Source of the DNA: Globisporangium splendens
Taxonomy: Eukaryota; Oomycota; Peronosporomycetes; Pythiales; Pythiaceae
DNA length: 64,000 nt
Direction of reading: 5' to 3'
Assembly (NCBI GenBank): GCA_006386115.1
Contig: VFIW01000004.1
Span: forward strand, 372,001-436,000
Numbering within the stretch: the stretch's first letter is position 1; each line of letters begins with the position of its first letter. A program made the position numbers and the translations under genes. The notes under the pieces are model-generated. The model did no database searches and was not told the DNA's origin. It worked only from the letters and a program-made list of their open reading frames with translations. This document shows, piece after piece, positions 1 to 10,808 of this stretch.

Positions 1-1
1 C

Positions 2-1717
2 ATGAAGGATCTGTCGCTCATGCACGGCGAGAGCTTCGAGGACGCTGCGCGCTCGAACGGGTTCTTGAACCTCCCCGATGAGCGCGTGCGTCAAGTGATT
101 GATCAGTTGTCCGGCATCTTGAAGGACAAGATGGAGGAGCTCAACACGCAAAATGCAGCAAAGCAGCCTCCGCAACCGCAAACGAGATCCACGCAGCCGA
201 GCGTGCAGATCTCGATCCCGTTGACCATCGACAATTACTCGGGGGAGTTGACGAAGCTCGAGGGCGAGACCGTCGATGCTGCCGTCGAACGCTTTCTCTA
301 CGCAACGGGCTTCAGCATGGAGACGATGCGCAATTTGTACCCGCAGCTCGCGAACTTGCTCAACCAGAAGCTCAGTGAGCTGCAGCCGGCACGCAAGGAG
401 CTGTTCTCGTTCGATCTCACGATCGACGGACGACCAGCGACCGTGCGCCATTTCGAGGGCGGGAATCCCGTGGAAGAAGCGATCGCGACACTTCGTTCGA
501 TCGACATCAGCGAGGGCGAGATGGTGGATTGCCTTATGCCTCAGCTCGCCAACGAAATCTCGCGGCAGATCAATGAAGTTGCCTCGCCTTCGCAGTCAAC
601 AACCGCGACGGAAGCACAGAACCAGCCAGCAGCATCGCCACCCAAAGAGCTCTTTTCGATTCCGCTCACGATCGACAATCAGGCTGTAGTCCTGGTGCAT
701 CTCGAAGGTGCGACAACAAGGGAGACTGCGATCCGGTTCTTGAGCGACAACGGGATCACGGACCCCGAAGTCTTGGGTTCGTACTTGACGCAATTGCTGC
801 CGATCCTCGACACCCGCATGAGCGAGTGCCTGCGCGACGAAGCTGCTGCAGCAGCGGCGGCCGCGGAATAAACCCCACCTCAGGCACCACCTGCGCGCAA
901 GCTTTTAGTCACGATCCCGATCAACCTCGGCGATAATCGCTCGGCGAACCTCGAGTGCTACGAAGGCGACAGCATTGAGCGCACTGTTGAGCTGTTTCTC
1001 GATAATGTCGGACTCGAGAACGATGGCTCGTTCAACGACAACGTTGCACAGCTCTCGGGGCTTGTGCGTCAGCGCTTGGCGGCAATGCGCGAGCAGGAGC
1101 AGCAACGACAACAGCAGCAGGACGCATTGGCGCGCAAGCAGAAGGAGCTGCAGCATCAACAGCAAGCAAATGCGCAAGCGAGTCGCCCGGAGCCATTGCT
1201 TTCGCTTCCGGTCACATTGAGCAACCAGGTGTTTACGCTCGAGTGCTTTGAGAGCCAAGAGCCCGCGTACGTGGCCAACACGTTCTGCGTCGAGAAACAC
1301 GAGATCGTGCGCACCGAGCTCGGAGTGCAATTCACGGGCGACCAGCTCCTGGAGTGCAAGAACGTGCTCGTCGACACGATCATGAGACTCGCGACGCAGA
1401 AACGACAGCAGCAACGACAACTGCAGCAGGAGCAGCAACAGCGAGAACAAGATCAGCAAGCACGAATGCAGGTGCAAGAACGAGCACAATCCCAACAAGA
1501 AGAGCAGGAACGCGCTAGAGCCACGACAGCGGCGCGAGGTGGCGTGCTGTTCACGCTGGACATTGACGACGGCGAAGGCGGCAGCTTGCAGTTGGTCTTC
1601 CATCGCAACGACAACGTCCAGGACGCCGCGACGGCGTTCTGCCAGAGACACAACCTCGACAAGTCTAATGTCCCACTGCTCGTGAACGCGATCCAAGCCA
1701 ATCTGGCACAACGCTAA
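2..1717 (+). CDS. Repeat-module protein, 5' partial, interrupted by an in-frame TAA
   Basis: One reading frame runs from the window edge to the TAA at 1715-1717, broken only by TAA at 869-871. The frame is the same on both sides of that stop. The protein is a chain of about seven modules of 60-65 conserved residues, the first cut by the window edge. Each has a two-strand start of the type 'IPLTID', a short loop, 'L..EG', a helix with a conserved Phe, then an amphipathic helix. Glutamine- and alanine-rich linkers separate the modules. Four modules lie before the stop and three after it. The module loosely recalls a small ubiquitin-like or PFU-type fold, but I do not recognise the family and assign no function. 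The stop falls in the alanine-rich linker, so a truncated four-module product could still fold. The gene converges on the F-box gene, 313 bp away. Confidence 0.6.
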
Positions 1718-2030
1718 CGAGAGAGAGAGATCGCATGACCAAACCATGAGGGCAGTTACCTTTGAGGCTAGTTTGCGTTTGAGCAGGAAGGAAGGACTTT
1801 ATGCAAGAGAAAGGATGTGTTTTGGCGCAAACTCGAAAATACTTGGACTTTGTTCATTTTAGACATAACGACACACTTCTTCCACATAAAAAGCAGCAAA
1901 ACACATCGCAAAAACTCGACAAAGCTGCTTTCCTTCAGCTTTCTTGCGCGAGATGATTCCTTCATTTCCGAGTGTATCATGCTCGCATCTCCTCCAGTGA
2001 CTCGTCTTCCTCACCGCCTGCTTCTTGCTC

Positions 2031-3828
2031 TTATTCGTTATCGTCGTCATCATCTTCAAACTCAAGCTCGGACTCAATGTAGTCAGAATCGTCCACATCT
2101 CCCATGCCGTCAAGACCGGGCTCGTCGCCATACAACGCGACAATGCGTCGCACCGCAAGCTCCACATCATCAGAATTGACGTACTGTGCTTCGTCGTCCG
2201 CGCTGCTCTCGTCCGCGTATTCGTCATCCTCACTGTCGCTGCTCTCGACGTCGGAATCGCTGATAGTGTACCACTGCAACTGGGTTGCGAGCAGTCCGGC
2301 CATGCCTTCGCACTCTCCAAAGAGCTCATCTACACACACGCAGATGCATAGTACAAGCACAAAATGATCAGACACACTACTAGATAAGATCATGCAATTC
2401 CCTAAGGCATCACGTTTCCTCACCAACAATGTCGTAACGGAACGGTTCTTGGCCAAAGTTGAAATGGATGGCGTGTGGCGAGTCCAGTCCAACGACCGGG
2501 TACATATCCTCATGTTCGCAGTCAATGTCACGGTCTCCAGCTATATCAGAAAAGCGCACACAACATAAAGATGCAATAACAACGTCAAAAAGCAGCCAAC
2601 CTCGTGATAAAACAAAAGCAACAAACGTACTCGGGATCAGGTCTCCATTGTTCGTAAAGAACACCGACGAGTGAGAAGCTTGCGTATCGCGCCAGACGCC
2701 GCAGCCAACCGTGTCACCGATATCGAACGACGGACCAAAGTGTTCGCCCTGAAAAGCATCACAACAGTTTTTAAAGTCAGGGTTGGCTCAGCTCACTAAA
2801 AGGCATCCATTCCCTCCAATGTTTGCAAAACAAATACTCACATATCCCGTATTATGATAAAATCGTCCATCGTCGCCGTGGTATCCAAACGATTGCCGAT
2901 CCCACCCAGGCTGCTTGTCCACGAGGCGAAAACGGGGTGTCCCAACGCCGATGGACGACATGTCGCTCCCCCCCAAGCGCAGATGGTGTCGTGATTGCTG
3001 CTGTTGCTTGCGTCTCGCGATCGTGATCTCGAAATATCCGCTTGCTGTGACGCCGATTTCGTATTTGAACTTGGAGTCTACTCTCCGCTTGTACACTTGC
3101 ACATGGAACATCGTGGGGAATGCCGCATTGGCGCGAACGCTGCGATCTCCGCCTAGGAACTGGCCTGCAAACGCGATATCCAAAGTTCGCGCTCCACGGC
3201 CACGACGAGGCTTTACGGCGCACACACTCAAATCGTTGTTAAGAGCCACGATGCTGAATTGACACACACACACACAAACAGCAGCAAGAGCAGGAAACAA
3301 AACAAACGCCATGCGTGAGTATAGACACAGTTTCTCGCCACCATGGGCTTGCGTCGTCCCCACTTATACACACGCACGTGTTACTGATTCCTTGTCGATA
3401 CTGCATGGTCGCTGGAATATCGGCATAGGACGGCACAGGCGTGACGGCATGAGCCAGCAATTGGTACATGCGGCTTTCACTGCACGAGCTGTCCGTCGTA
3501 CAAAACGATACACACACGCCACAGCATCAGAATAAGCATTTACGACACGAGCAAGTGCTATACGCAGAGAGTAACGTGCGCACCTGGGGAAGAGCGCGCG
3601 CAGCCGTGCGTCAATCTCCACGTCGATGGCGTCGTCGAGCGAAAAGTTCAACATCGCCCAGCGGTGGCGAAACATGGTCTTCCAGAGCGGGAACTGCGGC
3701 AGCACGTGGAACGCGACAGTCTTGGACGCCACCGCCATGGTCTCCACGTCGCGCGGCGTCGCGAACGCAAGTATGCGCGCAAGTAGATCGTCCGACAGAC
3801 CCGTTAAATGCGCATGCAGCAGCGCCAT
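2031..3828 (-). CDS. F-box and SPRY domain protein, six exons
   Basis: Probably the substrate-recognition subunit of an SCF ubiquitin ligase: the F-box would bind SKP1 and the SPRY/B30.2 domain would bind the target. Exons on the minus strand are 3828-3584, 3488-3378, 3253-2842, 2748-2631, 2540-2424 and 2329-2031. All junctions are GT-AG and keep frame, giving 433 residues. Residues about 1-60 match an F-box ('LSDDLLARILAFATPRDVETM'-type pattern). The SPRY core is in exons 3-5, with 'GVGTPRF', 'YHGDDGRFYHNTG', 'GDTVGCGVW' and 'FFTNNGDLI' as landmarks. The C-terminal exon is strongly acidic. The start is the Met directly before the F-box; an upstream in-frame ATG at 3867 is possible. The pairing recalls FBXO45, but the long acidic tail differs. 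It is divergent from the eL6 gene across about 400 bp. Confidence 0.85.
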
Positions 3829-4230
3829 CTCTCTTGGCAATGTGGCTAACAGCACTAACCCTTGCAATTGGAAAAGAATCGTTTTAGAGCCACTATTCGA
3901 GTAGATACGGTGCTGATGATATCCTCGAAATTACGTCTCAAGCTGGTAGATATGGTATTTACGTAGTATCCCTCATTTTATCAACTTGATTCCGAGTCAG
4001 TCAGTGCGCGGTTCAGGTGAACCGGTCTCTGACTGGGACCGTCGATGGTTGGTGTCCATTGGGTGGTGAAGAGCTCTTGGTGTGAGGCGCATATGCTGCG
4101 GAATCGTTCAGTCAGTTTTTCCAAACAGGTACGGCGAGAGAAGCTCTGCGAAGATGCGCGAATATGAGTAGGAATGACATACTTACGTGTGCGCACGTCT
4201 GCTATAACAACAACAGGTATATATTGCATC
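3829..4230. other. Shared upstream region of the F-box and eL6 genes
   Basis: About 400 bp between two divergent start codons, so it must hold both promoters. A possible 5'-UTR intron for the eL6 gene is GTACGG near 4128 to AACAACAG near 4215. A TATATA run sits about 12 bp before the eL6 ATG. No reading frame here looks coding. Confidence 0.4.
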
Positions 4231-5587
4231 ATGCCAGCTAAAGCCGCCAAGACCTCCACGAAGCGCCAGAACATCGTGCTTGCGCGTGGCATCAACGCCA
4301 TCAGCCGCAACTCATTGAACAAGACGAACGGCCGCTTCAAGTTCGCCAAGAAGGGTGGCGAGAAGAAGGTTGTCGCTGCCAAGAAGGTGTCCACCAAGAA
4401 GTGGTACCCAGCTGACTACATCCCAAAGCCATTGCCATCGGCCAAGACCGCCCGCAACTCGGTCAAGACCGCCAAGCTCCGCAAGTCGATCGTGCCTGGT
4501 TCAGTGCTGATCCTCCTTTCGGGCCGTTTCCGTGGCAAGCGCGTTGTGTTCTTGAAGCAGCTCGAGTCGGGTCTCCTCCTTGTCACTGGTACGTCAGCAT
4601 TTCGATACAGCAGCATGCCAGCACACGCCAGCCAACAGCATCTTCGTCGAGTTCCGATGATGCAAACTTACATCGAGAGGCAACCGAGACTGGACTCTGC
4701 TTGAGGCTGTTTTCTTCTTCTTTTTTTTTTTCTGGTGGGACGATGCACTGCAAGCGGGTTTACTTGCTTATAGTGTTGACCGCCAGGGAGGAAGAAGGCA
4801 GTTTTGAGCCTTAATCGTCTTCTTTCATTTGTGGGAGGAGTGCTGGTTTTGTTGTCTGGTCTCACCTGCCGAAGATTTGTTAAGATTATGAGAGCTGAGG
4901 AACTCCGGTGCCTCTGCATACCACTGTGCGGCGGACGTGAGCTACGACATGGTATCTCTATCAAGTCCAGCGTTTGCTGACATGCTTGCTTTCATTACTG
5001 TAGGTCCATACAAGGTGAACGGTGTCCCACTTCGTCGCGTGAACCAGGCGTACGTGATCGCCACCTCGACCAAGGTCGACCTTGAGGGTGTGTCGCTCCC
5101 AGAGATCAACGACGCATACTTCGCCAAGGAGAAGGTGTCGTCGAAGAAGACCAAGGAGGAGCAGTTCTTCGCGCAATCTGCTGCTGTAAGTTGACTTTTC
5201 TATTTTGGTCTTGCACTTGATGGCATACCACCGGTCCCCTTTGTCACTGAACACACCGTACCCAACCATCGAGGCTACTCCACGCGGTCTCTTTGGAAGG
5301 GTATACGAAGTTTGACTTGTCTTCTTCTGGGAGACATTGTCGCTTCACTTATCAGCGCTTGGGATCGCTGCCGTGACAAAAGCTCCCTACCGCACAAGGC
5401 ATTAACCCCGTCGTTCTGTATGACACCCTCACAGGCCCCAGTCATCCCAGACCAGCGCAAGAAGGACCAGAAGACCGTGGACGCCGCCTTGATCAAGAAG
5501 ATCGACGCGGAGCCATTCCTCAAGGCGTACTTGAACGCCAAGTTCTCGTTGACCAAGAACGACCGCGCTCACGCGCTCAAGTTCTAA
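4231..5587 (+). CDS. RPL6: 60S ribosomal protein eL6 (L6), three exons
   Basis: Component of the large cytosolic ribosomal subunit. Exons are 4231-4588, 5004-5185 and 5435-5587, with donors GTACGT and GTAAGT and acceptors TAG and CAG, giving 230 residues. The basic N-terminus, the 'WYPADY' stretch, the KOW-like segment '[21 protein letters not shown]', '[25 protein letters not shown]' in the next exon and the C-terminal '[13 protein letters not shown]' region are typical of eL6. Length is in the usual range for non-animal eL6. Intron 1 is long for this window (415 bp) and contains a poly-T run; I looked for intronic snoRNA boxes and found none convincing. The stop lies only 80 bp from the convergent kinase gene. 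Confidence 0.95.
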
Positions 5588-5667
5588 GTGTTGCAAAACC
5601 AGCGTGATGCGAGCTTAATCTAAACGATAATACCTGCTGAACTTTTAAAACTTGTGTTTTTGTTGTT

Positions 5668-6597
5668 TTACTCGGTGTGGATGTGGCGACTCTTGACTGT
5701 TGGCACTAGCTTTATTTGTTTGTTGTGTTGCTGCGCGATGAACTCGTCGAGCAGGTCCTGAAGCAAGTGGTCCTCGCTCTGTGTGCGAATGGACTGTTGC
5801 AGGTGAGGGTGGTGATGGCGTTTGCCATCCTTGTGCTTGACGCTGTCATCGAAGTCCTCGGGCGACGCGACGCTGCATTTCCGCGCCGAGTGGCACGTGT
5901 CGTTGCCACCCTTCGCGCTCTTTTTCCCCGCGTCTCGCCACGCCGATGACGACAACGAAGACTTGCTCTCGGCGGCGGCAATTGGGAGCTGCTGGTGCTG
6001 CTCGCGTGGAGCCCGGTACCATTGCGTCGAGACGTAGTCCGTGTACGGCGGCCGCGACCGGATCTCGCGCGCCTGGCCGAGATCCGCGAGCTTGAGCGTG
6101 TCCTCGTGGCAGAGCAGGTTCTCCCGTTTGATGTCGCGGTGGAAGAAGCCGTGCTTATGCATGTGCGCGAGACCACAGAAGAGCTGGTACATGACGGAGC
6201 GGATCTGCGCCTCAGAGAGCCATGATGGTGGCGAAGCAGGCAGCGATGATGATGATTCAGTGCCATTGCTACTGCTAGTAGCACCCGCAATATCGCTCTC
6301 GCTGTGCTGCTGGTGCCTGGCGAGCTGCATGACCTTGCACAGCGACGACTGCATGTACTCGAACACAAAGTAGAGCTCCTCCTTGTCGCGAATCACCTCT
6401 TTGAGCTGCACGATGTTTTCGTGGCGCAAGACGCGCAACGACTTGAGCTCGCGGAGCTGGAGACACTCTTCCCAGGTCGGGAAGAGCGCCTTGATCTTCT
6501 TGATCGCCACGATCTCGTTCGTCTTGAGCGACCGCGCCTTGACAACCTCGCCAAAGGACCCGTTGCCGAGCAGCTCCATTGTCTCGTATCGATGCAT
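5668..6597 (-). CDS. Truncated RCK (MAK/ICK-like) protein kinase lacking the C-lobe
   Basis: A CMGC-group kinase of the RCK family, whose members in other eukaryotes regulate cilium length and meiosis. From the ATG at 6597 the product is 309 residues. The N-lobe is complete: glycine loop 'GNGSFGEV', Lys33 in 'VAIKK', and the RCK hallmark 'WEECLQLRE'. The catalytic loop HRD (153-155), a DLG in place of DFG (172-174), and 'PPYTDYVST.WYRAP' (184-197) follow. The frame then leaves kinase homology exactly at the APE motif and runs into Ser/Gln/His-rich sequence to the stop, so subdomains IX-XI are absent. A 30-residue serine-rich insert (about 98-125) also interrupts the N-lobe to C-lobe region. 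The frame stays open upstream to 6912, but the Met at 6597 matches the family start. It may be a deletion product, pseudogene or pseudokinase. Confidence 0.7.
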   Translation of the reverse strand: MHRYETMELLGNGSFGEVVKARSLKTNEIVAIKKIKALFPTWEECLQLRELKSLRVLRHENIVQLKEVIRDKEELYFVFEYMQSSLCKVMQLARHQQHSESDIAGATSSSNGTESSSSLPASPPSWLSEAQIRSVMYQLFCGLAHMHKHGFFHRDIKRENLLCHEDTLKLADLGQAREIRSRPPYTDYVSTQWYRAPREQHQQLPIAAAESKSSLSSSAWRDAGKKSAKGGNDTCHSARKCSVASPEDFDDSVKHKDGKRHHHPHLQQSIRTQSEDHLLQDLLDEFIAQQHNKQIKLVPTVKSRHIHTE

Positions 6598-6959
6598 CCT
6601 CACCTGAGCGTATGTGTTTGGGAGGCAGGCGACAAGTCTTGGGGCTTTACCTGTTTGCCAGTCAGCTCTGCATACGTGCAACCTACCCCGAGACCGGCGC
6701 TCGCTATAAATGACTTCATAAAAGTCGAAAATATCCGTCAGGTCAACTCGATTCTCGTTTCTTGGAGCTAATGCTCGGAACGCAACCAAGTGGAGCCCAC
6801 GACTGGAGAGCAACATCTGACATTCATGAGAGTTGTTCCCATGCACAATAGACTCACAACTACGAAGGGCAGCCGAAGAACGTTCTGGTATATTTTGCAG
6901 CAACAACGGCAAAGAGCCAACTTTTCATCTCTTTCTTGAGAAGTGGTCGCTTGTTTCTA
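6598..6959. other. Gap between kinase start and Obg stop
   Basis: The kinase frame continues open for 105 codons upstream (to 6912) without kinase homology; it contains splice-like GTAAAG and CTCAG sites and is more likely leader or 5'-UTR than coding. Nothing else is seen. Confidence 0.35.
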
Positions 6960-8884
6960 TCATGACTTGGTGAGTTTGCCGTAATTCTCCATCATCCAAC
7001 GCAGCGTCCGCGCGATCGAATCGATGTCCACCTTGTGCAGCGCACTGTAGAACAAAAGAGAGAAGGACAGAGTTGAAAGCAAAAATCAACCCGTCAGCAA
7101 CAGCAAACAAAAGGCGAACATGCACCAAGCAGCGCCTCCAATTAGTTGCAGCGTACCTCACTGGGAGCACTGCCAAATCTGTAGCCTGACGCAACTTGTG
7201 AAGATTCTTTTCCGCTCCTACAGACACCAGAAAATGAGATCCCATCCATTTCGTCAGCCTCCTTTTGTGCTGCAGAAATGGCCAAAGAGTGCTCAGTATT
7301 TCGTCTTACCTTGTTCGTCCATTTTGTTGGCAATGATCAGCGACGGACGCGTCGTGATGTCCGGCGCGTACAGCTCGAGTTCGCGCTGCAAGTGCGTAAA
7401 GTCGCTGATCGGGTCGCGGCCTTCGGTCCCCGCCGTGTCGAGCACGTACATCAAAATCTGTTACCACGCATAAAAGTGCTTCGTCAGTGCGCCATTGACT
7501 CCACACTCAACTCACACACTTATCTCATACCTTGGTTCGTTCAATGTGACGCAGGAAGTCGTGACCGAGACCAACGTTGCGGTGTGCGCCTTCAATGAGT
7601 CCAGGAATATCGGCCACAGAGAGGCGATACGTATCTGGGAACTCGACAATCCCAACGTACGGGTGCAACGTCGTGAACGGGTACGGCGCGATCTCGGGCG
7701 TCGCGCGGCTCAGCGTGCTCAGCAAAGTGGATTTGCCCGCGTTTGGGTACCCGACGAGCCCGACGTCAGCGATGGTCTTCAGTTCCAACTCGTAGTACTG
7801 CGACGTGCCGGGCGATCCGATGCCCTTGTTGTCGGGCATGTGCTTGCGAAGTCGACCGAAGTTCGTGGTCTTGCCCGCGAGAATGCGGTTGCCGAGCCCA
7901 GGCTTGCCGCCGATCGCGGCGAGGAATGTCGCGCCGGGTTTGTCCAGATCGCACACGGTCTCCATCTTGTCCACGATCTCAAACTCGCCGTTTTCCAGCT
8001 CGCGTTCAAACTGCAGTCAGCAAAATGTGGCTAAAGTCAATGCCTTTTTCCCAATAATACCGCTATTTGATACTGTTCCACTTACTCGCTTGACGCGCTT
8101 CACGAGCGTTCCGCATGGAACTTTGACGAAGCAGTGCTTGCCTCGTCGACCAGCAGCGTCATTCGCTATAAAGAAGAATCGTTTGGCAAATGCAAAGAGT
8201 GAGTACACATATGTGCACAAGCAAGTGAAGATCGATTAGACATAACGTACGCATTCCGTTGAGACCAGCACCGCCCTTGAAGTGGTGCGTCGCATTCGCG
8301 AGGTTCTGGATGCGGTCGTCGGCTTCGATGATGACATTGCCACCGGCACCGCCGTGACCACCATTCGGACGCTTGCGCATCGCCGACTCGCCTACAGATA
8401 CACACACGTATGATACAACGTCAGTCCACATACCAATTGCTTAAATCGCACAATCGAATGTCTTCTTACTGAAGAAACTCGAGCAGCCGTTGCCGCCGTG
8501 TCCACCTGTTGCTTTAATGCGAATACGGTCGACGAAGCGGCGCTTCGAGTGCTTGGCGCGCTGCACGCGCACTTTCTGCTTCACGTGCTCCTCGATCTTG
8601 CGGTCGGCGGCACCGAGGAGCTGCACGTTGCCCTGCTCCATCCACGTCACGTCGTCAAAGTCGTCAAAGTCATCGTCGTCATCGTCGTCATCGTCGCTGA
8701 ACTCCATGTCGTCAAAGTCCGCTTCGTGGTAGTCGTGCTCATCATCGTCATCGTCGTCGTCGCCGCAGCTCTTGGAGGTTGTGGAGAACTTGTGCAGTTT
8801 GCGGCCGAAGGCGCCGTGCTTCTTGCGGCCGAGGCGCAGCGGCGCAGGCGCGAACACGCGCGAGAGGCACGAGAGGCGCAGCAT
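6960..8884 (-). CDS. Obg-family GTPase, probably mitochondrial, seven exons
   Basis: Obg/CgtA GTPases assist late large-subunit ribosome assembly; the eukaryotic MTG2/GTPBP5 type acts in mitochondria. Exons are 8884-8470, 8391-8251, 8165-8086, 8010-7531, 7457-7310, 7217-7157 and 7044-6960. All phases agree, giving 469 residues. The N-terminus is Arg/Leu/Ser-rich and looks like a transit peptide. The glycine-rich Obg fold follows ('[11 protein letters not shown]', '[15 protein letters not shown]'). The G domain has G1 'GYPNAGKST' (about residue 300), G3 'DIPGL', G4 'NKMD' and G5 'PVSAL'. An unusual feature is a run of Asp/Glu (about residues 41-78) between the presequence and the Obg fold. The length otherwise suits the family. 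Confidence 0.92.
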
Positions 8885-9224
8885 CTTCGAAAGGATACTT
8901 GCTCGCCAGCAGCTCCAGTGAAAACGAGTCTTGGCGTCACCTTCACGTAACATACACATCCGTTTCCACCTGTCAGGAAGGATGCAACAGAGTTAACTCT
9001 CTTATCATCCATGAAACCTCTATACTGATAGAAAAAGCGTACATTGATATATAGACAAGAGTGACAAAACCTGTATACCTCACTTAAGTCGCATCGAGTC
9101 CTCACATTAGAAAAAATGTACCAGAATGCATCGAAATTGTATTGTTGTGCTGCATCCAAATGCTTCCTCTCTCTGTTTTTCCTTAATGGCAAGTACTCCC
9201 GATGCTGCTTATTCATTTATCTTT
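8885..9224. other. Upstream region of the Obg gene
   Basis: 340 bp, AT-rich in the middle, between the Obg ATG and the PRP31 stop. It should hold the Obg promoter and the PRP31 3' end. No coding frame or repeat is evident. Confidence 0.35.
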
Positions 9225-10808
9225 CTATGGCTTCTTGACGATGCTCACGAAGCCGCTGTTCGCTGCAAAGTACTTGTCGTTCGCGGCTTTCACGCGCGCC
9301 TTAGCGGCTTCGGGGTTCATCAGTTCGATGCCTTGCACAGGCGTGAACGCCAGACTGGACGCGAGCCCGGACATCGGCGGCTTGGATGACGACGCGAAGC
9401 TCGCGGCCTTGAGCTTCTTGGCCATCTGCTTTTGCTCTTTGCGCACGATGCGCAAGTTGCCCGATCCTTCCTGGCCGAGGCGACCAGCCGTGATGCCCAT
9501 GGCATTGTCGCCGTACTCTTCGTCGGCAGTCGCAAACGACTGTCGATTGATCTCGCGGCGCACGTCCGTCATCTGCAGCCGCTCTTTCATCTTGCGGTAC
9601 CGCTTGCCGCCACGCTTGCGTCGTGGCTTCTCGTCTGGGATCGGCAGCGCCTTCTTGGTCTTTGCCTTCTGTGGCTCTTGCCATTTCTCCATCTTCGCTA
9701 TCAGCTCGTCGCGGAATTGCGCTCCGACTTTGCCCTCGCGGTCGCTCTGGTGCGGTTGACTGTCCACGCGCGCCATCAACGCGATCTTGCCCGCGAGCGC
9801 GCGGCACGCCTTCATGCGCAGATATGGCGGCACATTCTGGATCACGTCGGCGTAAAAGATGATGCCCGTGTGCTTGAGCGCCGCTGCCGAGGAGAACCCA
9901 CTGAGCACTTTCTTCTGCTGACCAAGCACCTGCAGGTTGCATGATGGGATCCGCGACAGATTCGCGACGCCGCCAGCGAGACCGATCAGCTGCGCCGCGA
10001 TCCGCGTGCCCACAAGATGTGATACATTCGGCGCCAGGTAGCTCATGCGGCTCTCGACGAAGCCCAGGATCATGCTCTTGTCCTTGTCGAGCGACAGCAG
10101 CTCGTCACACGCGTCCATGCAGGTCTTGAGGTCCTCGGCCGAGAGCGGCTTGCCACTCGTGCCTGAGCCCGTCACGGAGATACCGATAATCGTGGCACTG
10201 GGAAGCAGTTTCGACAAATCGACCACCGTCATGTCCATTTCGTTCCCGATCGCCTTGACGACGCGCACATAGTCCAGCGCATTCGGCACGAGCGAGTCCA
10301 ATTCGGGGAACTTCTTGGCGTAGATTTCCGAGACAAAGTGGTGGATCGCGATGACCTCGTCGTCGATCTGCACCATCAGGTCGTTCGATGTCACCACCAG
10401 ATTGTACTCGTCCGTGCCTTCAACGAGCTGCGCCGGGTCGATCGCCTCCTTTTGGTCGACATACTGCTGGATCGTGCGCACGTGGTCCAGGTACTTCGAC
10501 GAGCGCTTCAGACTCGCAACGGATTCGATGCCGCGCGCCTTCGCTTTGGTCTGCAGCATGCGCTCAATGTCGTCGACGTCGCCGTTGGTCGCCGAGAACG
10601 TCGCGAAGTCGCGCTTTCCGGTCGCCGTCGACTGGCCAGTGGCATCGCCTTCGCCATTCTTCTCGTTCTCGTTGTCGTCGTCATCGCCGCCATCCTCGTC
10701 AATACGCTCAAGCGCGCGCGACTCCTCACCAAAGCCTTCCCCTTCGCTGCTGCTTCCTCCGCTCAGCTCATCCAGATCCTCCAGGAACGAGTCCGCCAGC
10801 GACGACAT
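9225..10808 (-). CDS. PRPF31: U4/U6 small nuclear ribonucleoprotein PRP31, intronless
   Basis: PRP31 binds the 15.5K protein on U4 snRNA and tethers U4/U6 to U5 in the tri-snRNP, so it is needed for pre-mRNA splicing. The single exon encodes 527 residues, close to human PRPF31 (about 500). The N-terminus is acidic and Ser-rich. A helical NOSIC region is followed by the Nop domain with the diagnostic 'GVANLSRIPSCNLQVLG' and 'HTGIIFYADVIQNVPP' segments, then the basic C-terminal PRP31 domain containing 'KRGGKRYRKMKERL' and 'MTDVRREINR'. The start is the Met opening 'MSSLADSFL'; the open frame upstream to 11078 has no homology. A missing intron in a splicing-factor gene is unremarkable here, since several neighbours are also intronless. 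Confidence 0.95.
   Translation of the reverse strand: MSSLADSFLEDLDELSGGSSSEGEGFGEESRALERIDEDGGDDDDNENEKNGEGDATGQSTATGKRDFATFSATNGDVDDIERMLQTKAKARGIESVASLKRSSKYLDHVRTIQQYVDQKEAIDPAQLVEGTDEYNLVVTSNDLMVQIDDEVIAIHHFVSEIYAKKFPELDSLVPNALDYVRVVKAIGNEMDMTVVDLSKLLPSATIIGISVTGSGTSGKPLSAEDLKTCMDACDELLSLDKDKSMILGFVESRMSYLAPNVSHLVGTRIAAQLIGLAGGVANLSRIPSCNLQVLGQQKKVLSGFSSAAALKHTGIIFYADVIQNVPPYLRMKACRALAGKIALMARVDSQPHQSDREGKVGAQFRDELIAKMEKWQEPQKAKTKKALPIPDEKPRRKRGGKRYRKMKERLQMTDVRREINRQSFATADEEYGDNAMGITAGRLGQEGSGNLRIVRKEQKQMAKKLKAASFASSSKPPMSGLASSLAFTPVQGIELMNPEAAKARVKAANDKYFAANSGFVSIVKKP

Noticed and set aside
869..871. Reassigned genetic code to explain in-frame TAA and TGA codons
   Set aside because: TAA, TAG and TGA all terminate clean genes in the window (eL6 and F-box TAA, Obg TGA), so the code is standard.
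905..1747. 280-codon minus-strand open frame opposite the repeat-module gene
   Set aside because: Antisense shadow; Leu/Arg-rich sequence produced by the Gln-rich CAG/CAA linkers of the sense gene.
4589..5434. Possible snoRNAs in the eL6 introns
   Set aside because: ATGATG and CTGA words occur, but no paired C/D boxes with a terminal stem could be found.
6598..6912. 105-codon N-terminal extension of the kinase
   Set aside because: No kinase or targeting homology, contains splice-like sites, and the family start matches the Met at 6597.
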